Assembly: GCF_037975245.1 (NCBI RefSeq)
Contig: NC_092580.1
Location: 8,284,501-8,348,500, forward strand
Direction of reading: 5' to 3'
DNA length: 64,000 bases
Source of the DNA: Apostichopus japonicus
Lineage: Eukaryota; Echinodermata; Holothuroidea; Aspidochirotida; Stichopodidae
Made by a program: the position numbers and the translations under genes. Below, one piece after another: positions 28,701 through 40,700 of the stretch. Within the stretch, counting starts at the first letter, position 1, and each line of letters opens with the position of its first letter. The notes under the pieces were generated by a model, which saw nothing but the letters and a program-made list of their open reading frames with translations, was not told the DNA's origin and did not search any database.

Positions 28701-31700
28701 AAAATTTAATATAAAGTTGAGTAAACACTCATGAAGATTTTAAAAGACATTTAAAAAGTCACACAGAGCCAACGAGAATGATTAACTGCATAGCAACCAA
28801 GGCAGTACAACCCCCCCTCCCTAGCCCTCCCTAGCCCTCCCCAGCCCTACCCAGTCCTCCCCAGCCCCAAGAAAAATATTTAACACTTGTATCTGCTGTC
28901 AAACAGAACCAATTATGATGATTACAACAACAAAAGTACTTGAGTAAGGCTGCACAACCAATAGACACATTAATCAACAGTACTGCAGTCTAATGACACA
29001 AAACACCAGCACAAGAAACCCTGTCTTAATAGAGCAAAGTGGATTATTAGATTATTAGATATGCTCGAGTAAAGTGGATAACATTACCATGGCCCACTTA
29101 TTGGATATGCTTGAGTAAAGTGGATAACATTACCATGGCACACTTATTGGATATGCTTGAGTAAAGTGGATTACATTACCATGGCTGGCCACTTATTGGA
29201 TATGCTTGCACACAGTTTCATGTGCAATTGCAGTTTTCCAAGTATCTAATCACAGGTTTATTGAAACACCACAGCCAACAACACGTCAGAGATTGTCTCT
29301 AAAATTGGAATCTGTTTACACTTTCAAAGGCAGGGACAACACCCAGGATGAACTTATTATAATAACCAATAACATGGCTGATGCATTGTAATGATATCTT
29401 TACATCTGTGTGTGGAAGTAACCTAGCAGTCTATTAATCAGTCTGACACTAGTAAAGGATGACCAAAGGTCAAGTTATACTTTTGATTCAAGGTGGTTTG
29501 ACCAATGAGTGCTACTGTACCAGAAAATTCAAAGTAATTCATTCTCATGTCCATGCTTGCTACAGTATCATAGGTGTAGGAGCCTAATTTGATTTGGGGG
29601 GGGGCTATAACGACTTGCCTGAAAAAAAATACCAAATTGTTCGCACGCTCCGCGCGTGTTCAACATGTTAATGTGCATATCATATATAGGCATTCATCAG
29701 TTACATCACATGCCAATAACATACAATCTTTTTCCGTGTTATTACCCTTCCATATTGGTTATAATTATTGGGGAAGTTGTTACAATCATAACGATAATAT
29801 AAGTTTAACTTTTGAAAAACACACTGCAAATTATTATTCTTTCAGTAGGTGGCCGAAAAATTCTCAGCATATTGCCCAAATTTCCCCCAAAGTTTTTGGA
29901 TGGGGGGGCTGCAGCCCCCAGCGCCCCCGCCTCCTACGCCAATGCTTGCTATATACTGTGCCTGCATGCATTGTCCCACTCAAACAAACTATATTAGAAT
30001 TAAACAAAATTCTTGAAAGTTATCAACAGCTAGCTATTATAAACAACTTTTTATGAAAGAAATAAATCGGGTTTCAATGAAATTACTGTTGAGCTCAGAT
30101 TTAATATCACTTAAGTATTAACTACAACTTAAATGAGCAGAAACTGCTACAATTTCAATAATTAGGAACATAAAATCCTTAAAATAACCGTGCAGCCATG
30201 AAACTTCCAATGATAGCAATTAATGGATTGATCACTTACCGGATCCCACTTCTTCACTTTGTCTTTCTCCTTCAGCTTGAAGACGTCCTTCTTATCATCT
30301 TCATCAAATATAAGAGGTCCATCATACCTGAACTCGGCCTTTGGTTCACCTTCTGTTATTTCTGCAGGTGGTGGGGATTGGTTGTCATGGTAATCAACCT
30401 TGTCACCACTGCTCTCTGGAGGAAACTCATAAATAGCACCACCATCATCATCGCCGTTTTCATCCCCCGGTTTGACATCTAGTTCTTTCACATTATTAGT
30501 TAAACTCTGCAAGGAGTCAGTCATTTCGTATGTTGATATGTTGATGTAGGTGTCACTCAAATACCCATTGCTGATTGGTGAACGCTCACTTGGTTCCGAC
30601 ATATCCGAGACTTCCTCATAGTCCGACTGGGAGTGGCTATCTCCATTGACGAGTACCAATGGGGGACCATTGATGGGTGTCTCATAACCCCCATCATCAA
30701 TCACCTGCTCCTGCTCCTCATGACTGGAGGGGAGCATTGCTAGGTAATCACTGCTAGCAGTGTCTGTAGCTTCATTAACATCCACCAAACATTTATCTAA
30801 ATCTTCCTTACTCTTTCTCAATGCTTCTTGCATGGCTTGCACTTGATTTGCCAGGTCCTGGACAAAGTCTTTACACGTTTCTAAGTCTGTAACAACACTC
30901 TCTGGCCGATCCTCCTCAAGCTCAACGAAGCCATTCTCATCTGATTCAGTAGTGTCTTTATGACTATCTATGTCTCCAGTTATCACAGCAACAGAAGTAT
31001 CTCCACCAGAATCAGAGAAATCAGTGTCATGTTGATCTGTTGCTGTGTCCTCTGTGCTTGGCTCGGAGTTAGTCACAGAACTTGACTCCGAGGAGTTCTT
31101 CTCCTCTTTCCACTCGGCTGAGAGCAACTAAAACAGAAAGAGTAATGTATAACATCTTGGTCAAGTCATCATGTCATGCTAAAAAGCTTCATCAAAGTGA
31201 AATATAGATAGTATAAAAGCTAGTCATAATTCCTGTTGTTAGCCTGACAAGTTTGTGGGGGTAAACCATTAACTAAGTTTCTTAACTGCTCTAAGCTTTG
31301 ATGACAAATATATTTGTGATTAAGTTTTTTCCATTTAGTTTGTCCACAACAAAGCCAGAGTTTACAAACATATTTATATCTCTGCTGGGATTAGCCTGTC
31401 ATGATCATTTTTAGTAAATTTCAAAACCAGAGAGCTTGTAAAGGGGATCACATCTATCACAGGGTGTTTACTGCCTAGATGAGCCACAGATCACATCTCA
31501 AAATCCCAGCTTGGATGTATCTATGAGATCTACCCTCAAAAGACCAATTGGATAATCCCTAAAGTTAATCCCAACTGATAAAATAGACTAATTCAGATTA
31601 TACCTGAGTGAACCTTAGTTAGTCTGGCATCAAATGCACTAGGTATTGTATTAGGAATACAAACAAGTGCATTACTGATGCTGGTTGTAATAATATATAT

Positions 31701-34700
31701 AAACACCTAACAACAAATAAAGTAGAATGTGGACGGGCGTCCATAGAGATAAAGTTTGCCGTCCTTCTGCTGTTTCTTGAAGAAATATCAAATTTATAAC
31801 TTACCTGATCCATGCTTGGAACAATTAACTTTAATTTCTTTTAAATGATTTGTTTTGGCAAGATTCCATTCCGCAGTAACAGTGTTATTACATGTGTTAC
31901 GACACTTGCAAGCTCAAACCATGCTATATATAATACAGCAAGCTTACGCCACCAAGCTATCAATAACAATATGTGAAATCCCCTGTAGAGTTATTACAAC
32001 ATTTTTTGTGATATAACATCTCTTACTTTACCTGTCCAGACTTCCTGGTTGCAGTTTCGAATATCTGAAGCCGTTTGCCTGAAGGTCTTACAGATCCAAT
32101 GCCATAGACTCAATAAGTTTAGTGTGAAAGAATCACAACAAACTATATATGAAACCAGAGGAAATGGCTTCCCATAGATTAGTACGAGGATCTGTTAATG
32201 ATCTTTATGACACACAGCGGAAGGAAGTAAGTAAACGATAGGGGAACAAAAGGATACCAATTATATCTATAACCACATGACATGATTCCAACGTTATTCC
32301 CCTCCAAAAAAAAAACAAGAAATGAAATTAAGATCGGAAGAAAAGGGTCATTAAAATATGACAATCCAAACGATTATCCTGAATGGTATCTATAGCGTTG
32401 CCAACCTACTACTAAAACATGTGTTCAGTTTTCAGATTATTGGAATTGGTCCAACTATACTTTAGCACCACTAGCTCAAGCTGCACACAGTCACACCAGC
32501 AAAGCTGGAAGTTATCCAGCACAAAAATAAGAATGAGGAAAAACATAACTATTTGTCATAGTTATGAAATAATTCTAGCTTTTTGTATGCTAACCATGCA
32601 ACAGCTAAGATGAAATGTGACAGCAAATAAGTGACAGCAATGATTGATTTCACTGCAGGTACAAATAAACCACTTTGTGTTTGATACCGTTCAATGGTTG
32701 CTCACACAGAGGGAGAGGGTAAATGGTAACACGATACCATTCACTGGTTGCTAACACAGAAGGAGAGGGTAACTGGTAACACTATACCATCAATAGTTGC
32801 TAACACAAAGGGAGAGGGTAACTGGTAACACGATACCATTCACTGGTTGCTAACACAGAAGGAGAGGGTAACTGGTAACACTATACCATCAATAGTTGCT
32901 AACACAAAGGGAGAGGGTAACTGGTAACACGATACCATTCACTGGTTGCTAACACAGAGGGAGAGGGTAACTGGTAACACTATACCATTTAATGGTTGCT
33001 AACACAGAGGGAGAGGGCAACTGGTAACACGATACCATTCAATAGTTGCTAACACAGAGGGAGAGGGTAACTGGTAACACTATACCATTTAATGGTTGCT
33101 AACACAGAGGGAGAGGGCAACTGGTAACACGATACCATTCACTGGCTGCTAACACAGAGGGAGAGGGTAACTGGTAATACGATACCATTCACTGGTTGCT
33201 AACACAGAGGGAGAGGGTATCCAGTAACATGATACCATTCAATGGTTGCTAACTCAGAGGGAGAGGGTAACTGGTAACATGATACCATTCATGGTTGCTA
33301 ACACAGAGAGAGGGTAACTGTTAACACGATAACATTCAATGGTTGCTAACACAGAGGGAGAGGGTAACTGGTAACATGATACCATTCACTGGTTGCTAAC
33401 ACAGAGGGAGAGGGTAACTGGTAACACGATACCATTGACTGGTTGCTAACACAGAGGCAGAGGGTAAGTTAACACGATACCATTCAATGGTTGCACACAC
33501 AGAGGGAGAGGGTAACTGGTAACACGATACCATTCACTGGTTGATAACACAGAGGGAGAGGGTAACTGGTAACACAATATCATTCACTGGTTGCTAACAC
33601 AGAGGGAGAGGGTAACTGGAAACATACCATTGACTGGTTGCTAACACAGAGGTAGAGGGTAACTGGTAACACGATACTATTGACTGGTTGCTAACACAGA
33701 GGCAGAGGGTAACTGTTAACACGATACCATTCAATGGTTGCACACACAGAGGGAGAGGGTAACTGGTAACATGATACCATTCACTGGTTGCTAACACAGA
33801 GGGAGAGGGTAACTGGTAACACGATACCATTGACTGGTTGCTAACACAGAGGCAGAGGGTAACTTAACACGATACCATTCAATGGTTGCACACACAGAGG
33901 GAGAGGGTAACTGGTAACATGATACCATTCACTGGTTGATAACACAGAGGGAGAGGGTAACTGGAAACATACCATTCACTGGTTGCTAACACAGAGGTAG
34001 AGGGTAACTATTAAGACAATAACATTCAATGGTTGCTAACACAGAGGGAGAGGGTAACTGGTAATACGATACCATTCACTGGTTTCTAACACAGAGGGAG
34101 AGCGTAATGCAAACTATTAGTAAGTCCTTTATATTCTGTAAATGACAGCTCTGTAGTTACCTGTGTCAACATGCAGCTGAGCATAGATAACTTACTTTAT
34201 ATAATAACAAGATATTTCAGGGGTAATCCCTGCTAGATGTAATTACATGTAATTACTGGCATGAATTTACCCCATGCACTAACACACATTGATATGTTGG
34301 GCGATACCAGATAGAGAACACACCGAGTTAAAGGCTAGATTCACAATAAACAGTTCTTACCTGACTTGTAGGAATCATATCTAATGGCAAACTGACAACT
34401 ATGAACTGATCTGTGCTTCATAGTTTACATTGAGATTGGAAATTGACCTGAAAAAATATGTCAAGTTAGAAAAGTGCTACAGCTCTAAATTTATAAATAC
34501 TGGTTACTGATCCTTGCCACTTCCATTGAAACAGTGGACACTGATTTACAATGCAATAGGCCAGCCATGGTAGATGAGTGGAAGTTGCCAGTGGAAGTTG
34601 TGCAACATTTCTTATCCATGCATTGCCCACTAAAATGTGTCTAGTGACTTCTGATAAATGACTATCAATCACCTCATCATAGCCAAGGAGGGCTTGGGTA

Positions 34701-37700
34701 TGTTTGATAAATGACCATCAATCACCTCATCATAGTTAAGGAGGTATTGGGTATGTTTGATATATCAACATCAATCATCTAATCATAGCCAAGGAGGTCT
34801 GTGGTATGTTTAATAAATGACCATCAATCACATCATCATAGCTAGCCAAGGAGGTCTGGGGTAAGTTTCATTAATGACCATCAATCACCTTATGATAGCC
34901 AAGGAGGTCTTGGGTAAGTTTGATATATCACCACCAATCACCTCAACATAGCCAAGGAGGTCTTGGTTATGTTTGATAAATGACCATAAATCCCCCTCAT
35001 CATAGCCAAGGAGGTCTTGGGTATGTTTGATATATCACCATCAATCACCTCATCATAGCCAAGGAGGTCTTGGGTATGTTTGATAAATGACCATCAATCA
35101 CCTCATCATAGCCAAGGAGGTCTTGGGTATGTTTGATATATCACCATCAATCACCTCATCATAGCCAAGGAGGTCTGTGGTATGTTTGATATATCACCAT
35201 CAATCACCTCATCATAGCCAAGGAGGTCTTGGGTATGTTTGGTATATCACCATCAATCACCTCATCATAGCCAAGGAGGTCTTGGGTATCTTTGATATAT
35301 CACCATCAATCCCCTCATCATAGCCAAGGAGATCTTGGGTATATTTGATAAATGACCTACAATCACCTCATCATAGCCAAGGAGGTCTAGGGTATGTTTG
35401 ATAAATGACCATCAATCACCTCATCATAGCCAAGGAGGTCTTGGGTATGTTTGATATATCACCATCAATCACCTCATCATAGCCAAGGAGGTCTGTGGTA
35501 TGTTTGATATATCACCATCAATCACCTCATCATAGCCAAGGAGGTCTTGGGTATGTTTGGTATATCACCATCAATCACCTCATCATAGCCAAGGAGGTCT
35601 TGGGTATCTTTGATATATCACCATCAATCCCCTCATCATAGCCAAGGAGGTCTTGGGTATATTTGATAAATGACCTACAATCACCTCATCATAGCCAAGG
35701 AGGTCTAGGGTATGTTTGATAAATGACCATCAATCACATCATCATAGCCAAGGAGGTCTGTGGTATGTTTGATAAATGACCATCAATCACCTCATCATAG
35801 CCAAGGAGGTCTAGGGTATGTTTGATAAATGACCATCAATCCCCTTATTATAGCCAAGGAGGTCTGTGGTATGTTTGATAAATGACCATCAAACACCTCA
35901 TCATAGCCAAGGAGGTCTTGGTTATGTTTGATAAATGACCATCAATCACCTCATCATAGCCAAGGAGGTCTTGGTTATGTTTGATAAATGACCATCAATC
36001 CCCTTATCATAGCCAAGGAGGTCTGTGGTATGTTTAATAAATGACCATCAATCCCCTCATCATAACCAAGGAGGTCTTGGGTATGTTTGATAAATGACCA
36101 TCAATCACCTCATCATAGCCAAGGAGGTCTTGGGTATGTTTGATACATGACTATCAATTATCTCATCATAGCCAAGGATGTCTGGGGTATGTTTGATATA
36201 TATCACAATCATCACTGTATCATAGCCAAGGAGGTCTGGGGTATGTTTGATATATGACCATCAATCACCTCATCATAGCCAAGGAGGTCTGAGGTATATT
36301 TGATAAAAGACCATAAATCACATTTTTCACACAACTAACCAGTTTCTAAGATGTCAGTACATTTATATGGGTATATTCAGTTATTAGACCAGCTCATGGT
36401 TTAATGGATTACCAAGCATGATTGGCTGACTACATGTACTGACGTATATTAACTAATTTAATAATGGTTTTTCTTATTGTTACTAGTTGTCCTGTGGGAA
36501 ACTACAAACATTTGTTCAAGTTATCTAACAAGACTATATCAGAATCAGCTGGCCTATAAATCCTATCTACTGTCCCTGCATATACTCACCCTTGATAGAC
36601 ACCTTCGATTCCTGGAGCAAAGCCTGACCAGCTTATGGTGTGGAGGATGTAACTTGTTGCCATGGTAGTTTTCACCACCATCATCAGTACTCTCACTGAC
36701 CTGACTGGTTCGTTTGTATTCATGTTGTAGATTACTGATGGCGTCCTGGATCGTCATTGCTGTTGCTGTCAACTCCTAATAAACAGAAAACAAAGAATGA
36801 CCAGGAAACAAACAATTAAAAACTGATCTTAGATAAAAAAAATAAATAAATATGACTGATCCAATTTATTGTTCTGAAGGCAGTTTAATGTTGCACTTGT
36901 TTTAATCCTTAATTGCTATTACTATCTTCACATGGGTAAATTACAGCACTATACCATCATCCAGTTTTAAATAATCATCAAAAGACAACAGGTATTTTGT
37001 AAGCAGAGAAAAATTATTCTCTGTGAATAAATATAAAATGTCACAAAGATGTGGTTTTGCACTAAAGATGCAGACAAAGTCCAACACTCAACTAATTCAG
37101 GCACCAGAACATAGGCGTAGGAGGCGGGGGGGCTGCTGCAGCCCCCCCAACCAAAAATTTTGGTGAAAATTCGGGCAATATGGTGATATTTTTTCGGGCA
37201 CCTACTGAAAGAAGAAAAATTTGGAGTGTGTATTTCAATTTTTTTAGTGAAAATTCGGGCAATATGGTGATAATTTTTCGGGCACCTACTGAAAGAAGAA
37301 TAATTTGCAATGTGTTTTTCATATTTTTTAGTGAAAATTTGGGCAATATGGCGATAACTTTTCGGGCACCTACTGAAAGAAGAATAATTTGCAATGGTTA
37401 ATTTGCAATGGTTTTTCAATGGTTAAACTGATATATTATTATTATTATCGTAACGACTTCCCCAATAATTATAACCAATGTGAAAGGGTGATAACACGGA
37501 AAATATAACCAAAATTTTCGCGCGCTTCGCGCGCATTCAATAACTTAGTGTGCATATCATATAAGCATTCATCGGGTAAAGGCATGTGATGTAATAACCG
37601 ATGAATGCCTATATGATATGCACATTGAAATGTTGAACGCGCGCTAAGCACGCGAAAAATTTTGGCTATATTTTTCGGGCAAGTCGTTACAGCCCCCCCA

Positions 37701-40700
37701 AATCAAATTAGGCTCCTACGCCTATGCACCAGAATAATGATCCCTTAAAGTTTGGTCACAATTTGGTTATAACATAAGTACAAGATGAATAGAGAGATAA
37801 GGTACCTGAAAGAAAAAAATACTCAATTTAGTCCATCAAACCAGAACAATGAATGTAGGTTAAAAAACAGTTTGTTAAAACAGTTTGTAACTGAGCATGT
37901 ACACTATTGGGAAAAGCCCAATGTTCATAGCCACATTTAGTCATAATGTTTACTAACTTTGCATCTATGAATAATGTCCATGACTCAGTCAGAATGACAC
38001 ACCATTATAGCTCACAGGATATGAAACCCATCAAATATGACAATTAAGAGATCTTAGGCCTATAAATATCCTACCTTTGTGAAACTACTTTGCTATGTTG
38101 TTTGATTGATATTCTTTCATGTCCAACCATTTCGTGACTGCATTAACATCCTTTATGCAGTTGCAGTATTACTTTCACATGTTTTATTACACTTGGGTGA
38201 AGACATTTTAACAATACATAGTAAAACAAGGTCAACTGAACAATTTGGAGATAGTATTATAATAACTTAAATAATTTACTATCACAGAGTTTTCCGACCC
38301 ATTGCTCCAAAGGTCCCTTCACTTGCCATCAAGGTCACTGTCGTTAGGCTTACAATTTATAATTGACACTAATTGTTATAGTGTCAGTGCTTATGTTACT
38401 CTGGGTGATTGCTTTATGAATACTGACAAGCAAGGCAAAGAAAACGTGAGAAATGAAGAGGCCAAACTTATTTTCATGAAAAGGGAAAGGATGTTTTAAT
38501 ATTAAGGCAATGGGTTGTATGCTATTACCATATGAACTACTGTTATTTACAGCCATTTGAAGTCAGTGTATAGAACAAATTAAACAGGTATGTAATTCCA
38601 TCATGGAAATGTGCCAAATCTAAAAATAAACTTGAAAGAAGTCAAGCGCATAATATGTTGACAGTATGCCAATGGAATCAGGTTATATCACAGTTAATAC
38701 ACCATTATTACTCTGACCTATGAGCTGTCCTGTACTTCTATTGGCTAATGGCTCCCTACTTTCTGAACTCTCATCCAAATAGTTGCATAGAAACAAAAGA
38801 CTATATGAAAGACTTCATAATCAAAAATTTGATCAAATCTCACCCACCTCCTCCCCCACCCCTTCAACAGCTTGAGTATTGCAAACATATACCACATTAA
38901 ACTGAAACAACCCTTTCTCCAACCTGAAAGGGATTAAATAATGAATAAATTTAGTAACATAAATAGCACTTGTCCCATAGAATCACTCATAAATGTATCA
39001 TGTCAGGATATGTGTTGTAAGTGACTTCAGAACTACAAAACCACAGTTAAAAAAAAATGCCAATAAAAAACAAGAACTTCTTTTTATATAAAAGGTATTA
39101 AAAGGTGTTTGCATTTCAAAAACCATATTTCAACTCAAACTAAACCTTTGCATGAACTCATCTTACTACAATAGCCATTTTGCCAATCAAATCTCCCAGT
39201 AATAACCAGAGTGTTTTTATATCAGTTTCTGTCAATTCAATGGATCCAGCTGAATTGATCCTGCGATGCACTGGAATACATCACTAGTAAAAAATAGCTG
39301 TGGGAAAGCGTGAACATAAAGTCCTGCCCACTTTCAAAAGTGGGAGTTTCTCCCTTCACGGCTGGTTATTCCACAGCACCAATGCATTATTGCTGCATCT
39401 TTCCAAAGAAGTTGGTATCAAAATGTCACAGTGCAGTAGTTACATAAGAAACATATTAGCAGTTGTGACTCTTTTATACATTGTGCTAATTTATGCAAGT
39501 CATTTCTGTGCTCTTTACCACTCATTCTCTTAAGGGCATTGAAGACTCGCCTCAAACCGCGTGCTGCCCTCTGACAAAAGTTAGCTTTCCGTTGACTGCA
39601 AGTGAATTTTCTTTTGGTCGCTACAAACGGCAGACAGTAATGAAACGTGATACCTTGTTCGATCTAGGTCAGATATAAGCAACAGACATTTCTTTGTGTG
39701 TGAGTCTTCAATCCCTTTAAATCCCTGGGGATTATACATACCAAACACAACAACATGTCCAATCCAATGAGTTGCCAGTCAACATACCAAATACAACAAC
39801 ATGTCCAATACAATGAGTTGCCAGTCAACATACCAAATATAATCTGCCAATACAATGAGCTGCCAGTCAACATAACATGTCCAATATAATGAGTTGCCAG
39901 TCAACATACCAAATACAACAACATGTCCAATCCAATTAGTTACCAGTCAACATACCAAATACAACAACATGTCCAATACAATAAGTTTCTCCTTCAAATA
40001 GCTGAGTATCAAGGAAGGAGGCAACTACTGTACTTCTACTTTTAGAGCCTTGGTGTGACCCAGCCAGAATTTGAGTCAATGTTATGCCGATTTAATTGGA
40101 CTAAATTGAGTTTAAAATTCCTTACCTGGTAACCCTTGATAGCTATTTATCTAGTTTTATATCTTCCAATATTAAAATCACCTTTGTGTCATCTCTCAGT
40201 GATAAATAACTCAGTTTAGCTGCTTTACCTGTTTAATATCTTCAAATTTTTCCAGTGCTGCAATAATGGCTTTTTCTTGGTTGGGAACTGTTTTCCTTTT
40301 ATAACTCATTAGACTTCTCTTGGTTCTGTCTTTCTTTGTAACATTTGTTTGAACATTCAGTTCTTTGTCATGACTGATGCCTGAATCAGCGAGATCAGAC
40401 AATCGGTCGGAGCTGTCGACCTTTGCAGAAAGCTCTAAGGATTGGCAAAATTGATGTTCTTGATAAATGTCAGGTTGAGGGATGTTGTAGAAACAACTGT
40501 CAGGTATCTCTCCTGGTTTAGAAGTTTGTCGATTAATGAGAGCATCATGACGAAAACATGTTTCATCTGTGACATTCTCTGGCACACTGAGGTCAGGACA
40601 GCTCTTCAAGTGGTTATTCACTGAGGTTACCTTTGACCTTTGCTTGGTTTGACGTTGAATCAAGTTCCCAACAGTATATTTGTCAGTATGTGCAGCAGAG

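Noticed and set aside
29589-30056. 155-codon plus-strand open frame
   Set aside because: It lies inside a MITE copy and mirrors frames in the other copy at 36967-37419. Not a host gene.
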